The notes under the pieces are model-generated. The model searched no databases and had not been told where the DNA came from. It saw only the letters and a program-made list of their open reading frames with translations. From the NCBI RefSeq assembly GCF_020554845.1, contig NZ_JAJCIA010000018.1:1-64000 (forward strand): 64,000 nucleotides of DNA, given 5' to 3'. Below, in pieces: positions 34,348 to 44,744 of this stretch; position 1 is the stretch's first letter; every line of letters begins with the position of its first letter. A program made the translations under genes and the position numbers. This DNA is from Blautia faecis (GTDB taxonomy: Bacteria > Bacillota > Clostridia > Lachnospirales > Lachnospiraceae).

Positions 34348-35046
34348 TCAGTATTTTCCGTATTCTCCGTACTTGCCATATTTGCCATATTTACCATACT
34401 TACCGTATTTACCATATTCCTTGGTATCTACCTTGTTCAAAATCGCACCGATGATCGGACAGTTGGTCTTCTCCAGCTGACCCTTGATCTCCTGTACAAA
34501 ATGGTAGCTGATACTGCCGGATTCGATTACAATGACAGTTCCATCGCAGGAATCCGCCACAACTGCACAGTCGATTACTCGTCCAAGAGGCGGTGTATCT
34601 ACGATAATGTAATCATATACATCTCTTACAACACGGATCATGTCTTTAAACTGTCTGCTTCCTAAAAGCTCTGCCGGGTTCGGCGGTACAACGCCTGAAA
34701 AAATAATGTGAAACTTGGGGAGATTAGTTGCGCAGATAACGTCCTGCAGTTTCGCCTGCTTGGACAGGTAGTGGGTCAGGCCCTTCACCTCTTCCTCAAC
34801 CTGTACACGTCCCATAAGAACGGATTTACGAAGATCTGCATCAATCAAAAGTACAGATTTACCACTCTCTGCAAGGGAAGCTGCAAGATGGAAAGTCACA
34901 TTACTCTTTCCTTCGTTCGGGGTACAGCTTGTAAATGCAATCACCTTTTTGTCAGCACCGCAAAACTGAATGTTTGTACGAAGTGCCTTATAAGCCTCAT
35001 CCATGGATGAATCAGCTTTCCAGTCGCTAATTTTTACTTTTACCAT
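34348..35046 (-). CDS. CpsD/CapB-family bacterial tyrosine kinase
   Basis: The 232-residue cytosolic BY-kinase has the Walker A-type SCTPNEGKSNVTFHLA (near residue 40), Walker A' LLIDADLRKS and Walker B YIIVDTPPLG. The C-terminus is a tyrosine cluster made of a nearly perfect Tyr-Gly-Lys triplet run, (YGK) units ending YGEYGKY, which would be the autophosphorylation tail. Partners are the Wzz-type modulator and the CpsB phosphatase downstream. It should regulate polysaccharide polymerisation and export. Confidence 0.93.
   Translation of the reverse strand: MVKVKISDWKADSSMDEAYKALRTNIQFCGADKKVIAFTSCTPNEGKSNVTFHLAASLAESGKSVLLIDADLRKSVLMGRVQVEEEVKGLTHYLSKQAKLQDVICATNLPKFHIIFSGVVPPNPAELLGSRQFKDMIRVVRDVYDYIIVDTPPLGRVIDCAVVADSCDGTVIVIESGSISYHFVQEIKGQLEKTNCPIIGAILNKVDTKEYGKYGKYGKYGKYGKYGEYGKY
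34351..34425 (-). repeat. 9-bp tandem repeat encoding the Tyr-Gly-Lys tail
   Basis: Consecutive 9-bp units (TAYGGYAAG-type on the minus strand) encode six to eight Tyr-Gly-Lys/Glu triplets at the end of the kinase gene. The copy number could vary by slippage. Confidence 0.75.
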
Positions 35047-35143
35047 AATTTTGTTTTCACCTTATCTATTTGTTATCCTGTAAATCTGCCATATTTTCCT
35101 TCTAATTTCCCACAAATCACGTCATGGCAGTGTCTGCCTAAAT

Positions 35144-35149
35144 ATTATA
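35144..35149 (-). promoter_or_regulatory. Probable -10 element of the cpsD promoter
   Basis: TATAAT on the minus strand lies about 98 bp before the cpsD start; the -35 region at 17 bp is poor, so the promoter may need an activator. The gap 35047-35219 otherwise shows nothing. Confidence 0.4.
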
Positions 35150-35219
35150 CACTAGAAGTACCGCATTGGCTAGTACATTTTCGAACTAAATATGCACAAT
35201 TTTTCACAAAAATTTCATA

Positions 35220-36140
35220 TTATTCTTGGTTCTCTTCCTGAATCCCTTCTATATTCTGGACGGATGACCCCTCTTCCAAAAGATATACTTCTACATCAAA
35301 TACACCGCTGTTCAATGCTTCCGCGTGACTTCCCATATAAATATCAATGCGGTTGTTCTTGATGGCGCCGCCGCAGTCTTCGGCCACATAGACCTGTCCA
35401 TTGATGACTACTTTAGAGCCATAAGGAATTACAGTTGGATCTACTGCAATAGTGCGGTTCGTGGTAGCTGTCACACCTGTGGATGTGATTCCGTTTGCCC
35501 ACGGACCGCAGCAAATGCTGCACTGGCAGTAATGGGTAATATGGAAAACACCAAGTGGACGAAGGCTGCTGTCTGCGGAAACCATAATCGGCTGTCCTTC
35601 AAGAACACCTGCATTTCCACCCGTCTGTGTAACACCTTCTACTGCTTCTGCAAATACGCCCTCTCCTGTACTTTTATGTATAATTCCTGCTTCTACAGCT
35701 CCATCTGAGGTTGCATCTGAAGTTACCTGATCCTTATCTTCATACCCCTCCAAAACAGAGGTTGGAATATATCCCACCTGTTCTTCTCCATTATCATCTT
35801 CAAACAGAATCCTGCTCCAGATATCATCAATAGTACCTGTCCGGCTGATTTCATCTTCTTCCAGCACTTCACCGATCACAGAACCCTCTTTTCTGCCAGG
35901 ATAATCTAATACATCTGTATCTGCCGCTACTGTGACAGTATCCTGGACTTCCGTAATCTCGTCCTCGATTTTCCCGGAATTCTTTTTTTCGATAGCTTCT
36001 TCTGAAACTGTTTCTTCTTTATTATCAGTATTTTCCTGTGCTGTACCTGAAATGGCCGGACCGGCTATTTCCGCTCCAAGCGCAGAAACAGGCATACATG
36101 CGGAAACACATACTGCCATAACCAGAAATCTTTTTTTCAT
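35220..36140 (-). CDS. Secreted SH3b and 3D-domain protein (lytic enzyme-like)
   Basis: The 306-residue protein has a signal peptide ending in VSALGAE, an acidic Thr/Glu region (30-70) and an SH3b-like segment (about 75-135, with VLDYPGRKEGSVIGEVLEEDEI and WSRILFEDD). A C-terminal 3D domain (about 195-285) carries FHITHYCQCSICCGPWANG, GVTATTNRTIAVDPTVIPYG, VYVAEDCGGAIKNNRIDIYMGSHAEA. The three Asp residues of the 3D motif are present. 3D proteins related to YuiC/YocH/MltA act on peptidoglycan, often in spore formers. It is likely a secreted murein hydrolase. Confidence 0.88.
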   Translation of the reverse strand: MKKRFLVMAVCVSACMPVSALGAEIAGPAISGTAQENTDNKEETVSEEAIEKKNSGKIEDEITEVQDTVTVAADTDVLDYPGRKEGSVIGEVLEEDEISRTGTIDDIWSRILFEDDNGEEQVGYIPTSVLEGYEDKDQVTSDATSDGAVEAGIIHKSTGEGVFAEAVEGVTQTGGNAGVLEGQPIMVSADSSLRPLGVFHITHYCQCSICCGPWANGITSTGVTATTNRTIAVDPTVIPYGSKVVINGQVYVAEDCGGAIKNNRIDIYMGSHAEALNSGVFDVEVYLLEEGSSVQNIEGIQEENQE

Positions 36141-36315
36141 AAATTTATATCTCCTGATCTGTTCAATTTTCCCCTCTACTCTTTGTTTATCATAGCACAG
36201 CTATTTTCTTATTTCAAATCCCATCAGGCTTTTTAGAAATTTTTCACATTTATTATTGTAGCTTTTTTATTTTTTCATTAAAAAAAACATTATTTCATTT
36301 TTTTCAAAAAAACAT

Positions 36316-36344
36316 TTGACAAAATAGATTTTATACTGTATCAT
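36316..36344 (+). promoter_or_regulatory. Consensus promoter of tRNA-Gly
   Basis: TTGACA (36316-36321) and TATCAT (36339-36344) with a 17-bp spacer, 40 bp before the tRNA on the plus strand. Confidence 0.8.
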
Positions 36345-36383
36345 ATGTTTTGTCGCTGAGGAAAACAGTTGACAGCAATAAAT

Positions 36384-36456
36384 GCGATAGTGGCGTAGTT
36401 GGTAACGCGCGACCTTGCCAAGGTCGAGACCGCGGGTTCGAGCCCCGTCTATCGCT
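36384..36456 (+). tRNA. tRNA-Gly (anticodon GCC)
   Basis: The plus-strand sequence folds fully. The acceptor stem GCGATAG pairs with CTATCGC plus discriminator T, the D-stem is GCGT/ACGC, the anticodon stem CGACC/GGTCG encloses TTGCCAA, and the T-arm is GCGGG-TTCGAGC-CCCGT. The anticodon GCC reads GGC/GGU glycine codons. CCA is not encoded. Confidence 0.95.
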
Positions 36457-36460
36457 CTGA

Positions 36461-36488
36461 AGCTCCGATTTAGTCGGAGCTTTTTTGT
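36461..36488 (+). terminator. Terminator of tRNA-Gly
   Basis: AAGCTCCGA and TCGGAGCTT pair around a TTTAG loop, followed by TTTTT on the plus strand. Confidence 0.9.
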
Positions 36489-36592
36489 GTCTGAATCCGC
36501 CTTACAAAGCGGTCACTGTCTTTTGTATACTTCATAAGAAAATCCCGCTTATTCTTTCGGAAATAATTTATAAAGGACATCTTATTTTAAAC

Positions 36593-36696
36593 AAAAAAGC
36601 CTTGTACAATTTGCTTTTCTATCTGAAGATTCTCTATTGACTCATCTTCCAATAAGAATTTTCAGTTCTTTGCACTTTGTACAAGACCTTTTATTA
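36593..36696 (-). terminator. Complex terminator-like hairpin downstream of purH
   Basis: CTTGTACAA (minus strand) pairs perfectly with TTGTACAAG about 75 nt away and is followed by GGCTTTTTTG. The loop itself holds a second hairpin, GAAGAT/ATCTTC. It can be read as the terminator of the purH-purO transcript, with an insert in its loop, or as a small structured RNA. Between 36489 and 36592 I see nothing. Confidence 0.5.
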
Positions 36697-36736
36697 CTTC
36701 ATTTTATTATTCTGTCCAGAATCCAATATTTTTCTT

Positions 36737-36796
36737 AAAACATGTAAAAAAACTTTCCGCAAGATGTGCGTCTCAATTGCAGGAATGATTTTTCAG
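36737..36796 (+). repeat. Family B repeat between purH and its terminator
   Basis: AAAACATGTAAAAAAACTTT, CCGCAAGATGTGCGTCTCAA and TTGCAGGAATGATTTTTCAG align with the copies at 21473-21549 and 45559-45643. Confidence 0.6.
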
Positions 36797-36803
36797 CTAC
36801 GAT

Positions 36804-37988
36804 TTAGTGATGGAATAATCTAATTCCGGTAAATGCCATTGCTATATTGTATTTATTGCAGGTATCGATTACGTCTGCATCTCTCACCGAACCGCCTGGC
36901 TGTGCAATATATTTCACGCCACTTTTGTAAGCTCGCTCAATATTGTCGCTGAATGGAAAGAACGCATCAGATCCTAATGTTACATCTGTCATCTGATCCA
37001 GCCATGCTCTCTTCTCTTCCTTTGTGAAAACTGCAGGTTTCTCTGTGAATGTCTTTTCCCAGTTTCCATCCGCCAGAACATCCATATACTCATCACCAAT
37101 GTAAACGTCGATAGCATTGTCGCGCTCAGCTCTTGAAATACTTTCCTTAAATGGAAGATTCAATACTTTCGGGCTTTGGCGAAGGAACCAGTTATCTGCT
37201 TTCTGTCCTGCAAGACGTGTACAGTGAACTCTTGACTGCTGTCCTGCACCAACTCCGATTGCCTGTCCATCTTTTACATAGCATACGGAATTGGACTGGG
37301 TGTATTTCAGAATGATCAGGGAAACTTTCATATCACGCTTTGCTTCCTCAGATAATTCTTTATTTTCAGTTACGATGTTAGAAATCAGCTCATCATCAAT
37401 TGCAAGCTCCTGTCTTCCCTGCTCAAAAGTAACGCCGAACACCTGCTTATGCTCTAATGGAGCCGGTACATATTCCGGATCGATCTGAATTACATTGTAG
37501 TTGCCTTTTTTCTTCTGTTTCAGAATCTCAAGTGCCTCCTCTGTATAACCAGGAGCGATCACACCGTCGGAAACTTCTCTCTTGATCAGAAGTGCTGTGT
37601 CTTTGTCACATACATCAGAAAGGGAAATAAAATCACCGAAGGAAGACATTCTGTCTGCGCCTCTTGCACGGGCATATGCACAGGCAAGTGGCGAAAAATT
37701 CTGCCAGTCCATATCCTCTACCCAGTAAATTTTTGCAAGCGTCTCTGTGAGCGGAAGACCAATGGAAGCACCTGCCGGGGAAACATGTTTAAATGAAGTA
37801 GCTGCAGGAAGTCCGGTTGCCTTTTTCAGATCACGCACCAGCTGCCAGCCGTTAAAGGCATCCAGAAAATTAATATATCCAGGTTTTCCGGAAAGTACTT
37901 TAATTGGCAGTTCACTTCCATCTTCCATGTATATTTTAGATGGTTTCTGATTTGGGTTACAGCCGTATTTTAATTCTAACTCTTTCAT
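36804..37988 (-). CDS. purH: Stand-alone AICAR transformylase (PurH C-terminal activity)
   Basis: The start is the ATG at 37988, preceded by GGAGG with an 8-nt spacer. The 394-residue protein corresponds only to the formyltransferase half of PurH: LKYGCNPNQKPSKIY, TSFKHVSPAGA with the catalytic Lys-His pair, ARARGADRMSSFGDFI, GAGQQSRVHCTRLAG and GSDAFFPFSDNIERA. It lacks the MGS-like IMP cyclohydrolase domain. It uses 10-formyl-THF to formylate AICAR in purine synthesis. The missing cyclisation is supplied by the PurO-type gene just upstream, under the same ZTP riboswitch. Confidence 0.92.
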   Translation of the reverse strand: MKELELKYGCNPNQKPSKIYMEDGSELPIKVLSGKPGYINFLDAFNGWQLVRDLKKATGLPAATSFKHVSPAGASIGLPLTETLAKIYWVEDMDWQNFSPLACAYARARGADRMSSFGDFISLSDVCDKDTALLIKREVSDGVIAPGYTEEALEILKQKKKGNYNVIQIDPEYVPAPLEHKQVFGVTFEQGRQELAIDDELISNIVTENKELSEEAKRDMKVSLIILKYTQSNSVCYVKDGQAIGVGAGQQSRVHCTRLAGQKADNWFLRQSPKVLNLPFKESISRAERDNAIDVYIGDEYMDVLADGNWEKTFTEKPAVFTKEEKRAWLDQMTDVTLGSDAFFPFSDNIERAYKSGVKYIAQPGGSVRDADVIDTCNKYNIAMAFTGIRLFHH

Positions 37989-38094
37989 GGTTATCTCCTC
38001 CATTTTATCTTTTAAGGTAACGATTCAGTAGGTACTATTCCGTGAGGCATTCCGTTTTGTGAATATAATTTACCCAAAACGGAAAGCTTTATTT

Positions 38095-38808
38095 TCAGTG
38101 ATTCTTGTTGATAATTTTTGATTCATATTTACCAGTCTCGATATCAATGTATCTCACAAAAAGTGAAACCTTATTGTCTTCATTCAGGCTCTCCCACAAC
38201 ATATCTGCAAACTCATCCATGTTATCCGGAATCTGAACAAGCTTCGGCTCGCCCTCAAAGCTTGGCAGCGGGTTTCCATCACATTTATAAGTATGGATAA
38301 AATGTCCCTCACCAGCCTTTGCATTCTGATATGCAAAAGTGTAACGGTTGCAGGAAGAAGGATCTCCATTATTGCTCTTTAAAATGGACATTGCATAACT
38401 GTAAGAGCCGTTCTCCACATGCATAATTCCGGAAATACGTGGTGTATAGTTTGGTGCATCTGGCTCAAACTCTCTGGAACGTAAAGACTGCTCGAAAGTG
38501 AGCTGATGATCCATTCCTTCGTAAATAGTGTCTGTCTGGTCACCGTTTGTCACGATTGTTTTATTTCCAAGTACGCGGACAGGTGCATAAATGATCAGGC
38601 TTGGATCTACCAGTTTGGAAGGGTCAAATGCCTGTGTGCGGATTCCCTCGCCATCCTCCACAAATACACGGTTTCGGCTGTTTTCACTTCTTCCCATAAT
38701 AAAGTAAGCAGTAACTGCCTTCGTTCCATCAGCGCTGCGGCCAATGATGATTCCTCGTCCCGGGTAAGAATTTTCCTTCAGTTCTTTGTCCAATGCTATC
38801 ATTTCCAT
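38095..38808 (-). CDS. purO: IMP cyclohydrolase, PurO type
   Basis: The start at 38808 follows AAAGGAG with a 9-nt spacer. The 237-residue protein matches the PurO (archaeal-type) IMP cyclohydrolase family: NSYPGRGIIIGRSADGTKAVTAYFIMGRSENSRNRVF, YAPVRVLGNKTIVTNGDQT, YTPRISGIM and FIHTYKCDGNPLPSFEGEP. It closes FAICAR to IMP, the last step of purine synthesis. It is first in the operon after the ZTP riboswitch and is followed by the AICAR transformylase. Confidence 0.88.
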   Translation of the reverse strand: MEMIALDKELKENSYPGRGIIIGRSADGTKAVTAYFIMGRSENSRNRVFVEDGEGIRTQAFDPSKLVDPSLIIYAPVRVLGNKTIVTNGDQTDTIYEGMDHQLTFEQSLRSREFEPDAPNYTPRISGIMHVENGSYSYAMSILKSNNGDPSSCNRYTFAYQNAKAGEGHFIHTYKCDGNPLPSFEGEPKLVQIPDNMDEFADMLWESLNEDNKVSLFVRYIDIETGKYESKIINKNH

Positions 38809-38893
38809 GCAGATGTTCTCCTTTCGAAATTTACATGAGTATATTACCGCAGCCACCAGATTTTCATCAATAGTATAAATGTTGACTGCGTGT

Positions 38894-38935
38894 ATAAAAA
38901 AACGCCTGGGAAGCCTCTCTTCCAGGCTGCCCAGG
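38894..38935 (-). terminator. Intrinsic terminator of the ZTP riboswitch
   Basis: GCCTGGG ... CCCAGGC with inner AGCCT/AGGCT forms a strong stem followed by TTTTTTT on the minus strand. Its left arm overlaps the CCGCCTGGGC element of the aptamer, so ligand binding should prevent the terminator. Confidence 0.85.
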
Positions 38936-39000
38936 CGGTCGACACAATGATATTACTGCACTCCCTGTGGGTATTCCCACGATCCGCCAGTCATGCAGTT
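38927..39000 (-). ncRNA. ZTP (pfl) riboswitch
   Basis: On the minus strand the aptamer shows the conserved elements in order: TGACTGGCGGATC, the GTGGG..CCCAC stem, CAGGGAGTGCAG, and after a variable linker CCGCCTGGGCA. These match the pfl motif that senses ZTP/ZMP, a signal of 10-formyl-THF shortage. It precedes the IMP cyclohydrolase and AICAR transformylase genes, whose substrate pool includes ZMP, so the regulatory logic fits. Confidence 0.85.
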
Positions 39001-39007
39001 CTTTTTT

Positions 39008-39036
39008 ATACTACAATATTTTTTTCGTTATTTCAA
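39008..39036 (-). promoter_or_regulatory. Promoter of the purO-purH operon
   Basis: TTGAAA (39031-39036) and TAGTAT (39008-39013) with a 17-bp spacer on the minus strand, just before the riboswitch. From 39037 to 39156 I see nothing else. Confidence 0.65.
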
Positions 39037-39156
39037 GATGGGAAATCTTTTTCTTTTATGTACAATTTTTTTGTAGCCACTGTTCACACCCTTCGCAACA
39101 GTGCACTTCGGAATGCCTGCATGAGCGAATTTATGGATATAATCCGTACTCTCTTC

Positions 39157-39929
39157 TCAGGAAATCCCCATCAGGCCCTGATCTATTGTGATCTGTGCAC
39201 TGATATCCGCCTTCATCCGCTCCCAGGCATCCGGATGATCCACATAATACTTGGGGCATTCCTTGCCTGTCACATCATAATGCCGGATCACCTGCTCTGA
39301 AGTCAGCCCAAATCGGGCGCACAGCCATGCAGCCAGCTTTACTACAGAATCATAAGTTTCCTGTTCAAAAACGCCGGTATCATCTTTATGACAGCACTCA
39401 ATGGAAATACTGTCCACATTCCTTGAGTTAGTCGCATAAGACATCTCCGAGGTAGGAATACACTGGATCACTTCACCCTCCAGACCTATCACAAAATGGC
39501 TGCTTACTTTCGCCTCATGGGAAATGGAAAGATTCTCAAAATAATCCCTGTTATTCTGGGCTGTAGCACCAGGATTGGCTGTATAATGAATTGCTATGTA
39601 ATCTGCTCTATTCAGGGGCAGCTGAGGCCTGGAATACTCATTTGGTGTCAATAATTGTACATCTATGTAGGGAGCACCCTGGGACATCCATTCTTCCGGT
39701 CCATAATTCGTATGATCATTCGTTTCCTGGAATGTCTCTGCACTTTCCTCCTGCTTCTGTCCATTCCTTACCATCAGAAGAACCATTCCTGTCACAACCA
39801 GAAGTAAAAGAAGCACCAGTAATGCCAGACGCTGATTTCTCTGACGGATCCTGCCACCCTTATCTGTTTTTTCTCTTTTGTTAAAAGAAGGCCGCCTTGA
39901 AAAAGACGGCCTTGCAGATTTTCTTTTCA

Positions 39930-39930
<1 letters not shown>
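39157..39930 (-). CDS. Membrane-anchored N-acetylmuramoyl-L-alanine amidase (Amidase_2)
   Basis: The 257-residue protein has a very basic N-terminus (residues 1-33), one membrane helix (35-55) and an extracytoplasmic zinc amidase domain: DYIAIHYTANPGA with the first His ligand, SSHFVIGLEGEVIQCIP, SISIECCHKDDTG, and VIRHYDVTGKECPKYY with the second His and Cys ligands. It cleaves the MurNAc-L-Ala bond of peptidoglycan. Its ATG overlaps the guaB stop by one base (TAATG), so it is coupled to guaB. Confidence 0.9.
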
Positions 39931-41405
<1,475 letters not shown>

Positions 41406-41430
41406 TTATTGTGTCTTTGGTTTGTAGATT

Positions 41431-41459
41431 AGTGTAGCAAAAAACTAAAAGTGTGTCAA
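41431..41459 (-). promoter_or_regulatory. Consensus promoter of guaB
   Basis: TTGACA (41454-41459) and TACACT (41431-41436) on the minus strand, 17 bp apart, beginning 10 bp after the stop of the upstream gene. Confidence 0.75.
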
Positions 41460-41468
41460 TCTAGTAAA

Positions 41469-41975
41469 TTAATCTAAAAATACTTTGCTCGGAGCAGTAT
41501 TTCTCATGGTTTTTGCCAATATTTCATCTGGCTCGATAATTACTTTGCAGGTATCTGCGCCATCGCGGCAGACAATTGCAAAACGCTTATGTTCCGGATT
41601 TCCGGAGGAAAAATCCTGTACTTTCAGCTTCTGGTTGCTGTTGTAATAGTCCATTCTATGTGAGTTAAGAGGTGCCATAATATCACATTCTGTGATGTTC
41701 AGGCTTTTTACTCTTTTTCTCTTGGACTTTGCCATGATCTTGTCAATGTCAAGTTCTCCGTTTACAAACAGGTACTCAAATTCCAGATCAGTGCCTGGAA
41801 AGATAAAAAGATAGGCACAGACTCCCAGCACAATTGCCGCGATCAGAAGCGGGGGCATGATAAACAGTCCTGCGAGTACCAGAAGCACGATCAGTGCAAT
41901 GATACCGCCTTTTACCAGCCTGTCCTTTGCGGTCCGCTCTTTTTTTACAAGCAGCTCGGAATACAAATCGCTCAT
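41469..41975 (-). CDS. DUF6106-like membrane protein
   Basis: The start at 41975 has AAAGGAG upstream, and the longer in-frame reading to 42110 lies in a repeat. The 168-residue protein has two adjacent hydrophobic segments (about residues 22-40 and 43-60) and a soluble C-terminal beta-rich domain with FEYLFVNGELDIDKIMAKSKRKRVKSL and KVIIEPDEILAKTM. I associate it with a Lachnospiraceae-wide uncharacterised family (DUF6106). The function is unknown. Confidence 0.75.
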   Translation of the reverse strand: MSDLYSELLVKKERTAKDRLVKGGIIALIVLLVLAGLFIMPPLLIAAIVLGVCAYLFIFPGTDLEFEYLFVNGELDIDKIMAKSKRKRVKSLNITECDIMAPLNSHRMDYYNSNQKLKVQDFSSGNPEHKRFAIVCRDGADTCKVIIEPDEILAKTMRNTAPSKVFLD

Positions 41976-42090
41976 ATTACAATTCTCCTTTGTTTTTTTT
42001 GCCAGCCGGCATGTTGTTTTAAGTATAACACACAAAAGTTTTCCTGTGAACATAGTTCCTGATAAAACGCGGAATATTGCCAGTACACAG

Positions 42091-42230
42091 TTACTGTTCA
42101 CTCCGTTCACAGTAACGCGCTTCGCGATGCACAGAAATCATGCATTCGCATGATTTCGCGCCGCAATTCTCGGGTTTTCTGTGAACTTTGTTCACAAAAA
42201 ACGCCTCGCGGAACGTTACCAGTGAACAGT
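42091..42230 (+). repeat. Family A interspersed structured repeat, best copy
   Basis: This copy runs from TTACTGTTCACTCCGTTCAC through CGCGATGCACAGAAATCATG, the CATGCATTCGCATG palindrome and CTCGGGTTTTCTGTGAACTT to CCTCGCGGAACGTTACCAGT and GAACAGT. It contains at least three local inverted repeats. A further end fragment (CGCGGAATATTGCCAGTACACAG) at 42068-42090 repeats the sequence at its right end (42208-42240), so the copy is flanked by a partial duplication. No ORF is credible here. Confidence 0.85.
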
Positions 42231-42267
42231 ACACAGTTACTGTAAAAAATGACTTTTATTGAATGCA

Positions 42268-42302
42268 AAAGGGCCAGCGTCTTTGACACCGACCCTTTTG
42301 AG
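42268..42302 (-). terminator. Terminator of groESL
   Basis: CAAAAGGG and CCCTTTTG bracket a second pairing (GTC/GAC) downstream of the groEL stop at 42366, followed by a weak T tract on the minus strand. Confidence 0.65.
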
Positions 42303-42365
42303 TTCTGAATTATACCTTCAAAAATCCATTCATGGATTTTCCGTTCTGTTTTCCGCTGCCGGAAA

Positions 42366-43994
<1,629 letters not shown>

Positions 43995-44032
43995 TCATCC
44001 TCCTGATTTCAAGTTATTTATAAGGTTATGTC

Positions 44033-44320
<288 letters not shown>

Positions 44321-44356
44321 CTATGTCCTCCTTTAGAATTGCTTTTCTTTTCCTTG

Positions 44357-44383
44357 CTAGCACTCATTATTGCCGAGTGCTAA
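44357..44383. promoter_or_regulatory. CIRCE element (HrcA operator)
   Basis: The inverted repeat CTAGCACTC-N9-GAGTGCTAA matches the CIRCE consensus TTAGCACTC-N9-GAGTGCTAA with one mismatch. It lies directly downstream of the groES promoter, so HrcA should repress groESL. Confidence 0.93.
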
Positions 44384-44395
44384 TCACTGTCCATT

Positions 44396-44424
44396 ATATT
44401 ATTGAATTATCGTTATTTGTGCAA
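44396..44424 (-). promoter_or_regulatory. Promoter of groESL
   Basis: TTGCAC (44419-44424) and TAATAT (44396-44401) on the minus strand are 17 bp apart, immediately before CIRCE. Confidence 0.65.
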
Positions 44425-44506
44425 CTCTTTTCATAGTTGCATTTTTAAGTATATTCTTTTCTATTCTCTTTTATGCTCTTTTTTTCTCTTGTTTTCTCAC
44501 TTTAAA

Positions 44507-44521
44507 AATTTTCTGAATTTT
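44507..44521. promoter_or_regulatory. Possible CodY box upstream of groESL
   Basis: AATTTTCTGAATTTT differs at two positions from the CodY consensus AATTTTCWGAAAATT. The region is AT-rich, so chance occurrence is possible. Confidence 0.25.
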
Positions 44522-44607
44522 TTTCTATTTCGAAGCTTCTGAAGACTGCCTGGTAAAGTTTTTTTGTGAAATCATGAATTCCAACGAAGTTTCCTGTTAT
44601 ACACAAA

Positions 44608-44719
44608 AAAGAACTGCCCTCCAGAGCGTGTTTGAAAAAGCGTTCCTGCAATCTGCAACTTCACAATTTGCAGAAAGCCTTTTTCAAACACGTTCGAAGG
44701 AAAACAGTTCTTCTGTACA
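44608..44719 (-). terminator. codY terminator split by a family B repeat
   Basis: AAGAACTG (minus strand) pairs with CAGTTCTT and is followed by TTTT, the form of an intrinsic terminator. Its loop is occupied by the complete repeat at 44624-44696, which is itself a long hairpin. Confidence 0.65.
44624..44696 (+). repeat. Family B small inverted-end repeat, best copy
   Basis: GAGCGTGTTTGAAAAAGC and GCCTTTTTCAAACACGTTC are inverted ends of about 17 bp. They enclose TTCCTGCAATCTGCAACTTC and ACAATTTGCAGAAA, which also pair (TTCTGCAAATTGT with ATCTGCAACTTC-type sequence). It is about 73 bp and has no coding capacity. Confidence 0.8.
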
Positions 44720-44744
44720 CTTGTTTATTATTTATTGAATTCAC

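Noticed and set aside
36593..36696. Possible CRISPR-like spacing of the TTGTACAAG sequences
   Set aside because: Only two inverted copies occur, so it is a hairpin, not an array. No CRISPR repeats or cas genes are in the window.
42268..42302. Prophage or integrative element border near the groEL terminator and repeats
   Set aside because: Both sides are conserved housekeeping genes, with no integrase, att duplication or phage gene.
44507..44521. CodY box as evidence for CodY control of groESL
   Set aside because: Two mismatches in a highly AT-rich region; kept only as a low-confidence site.
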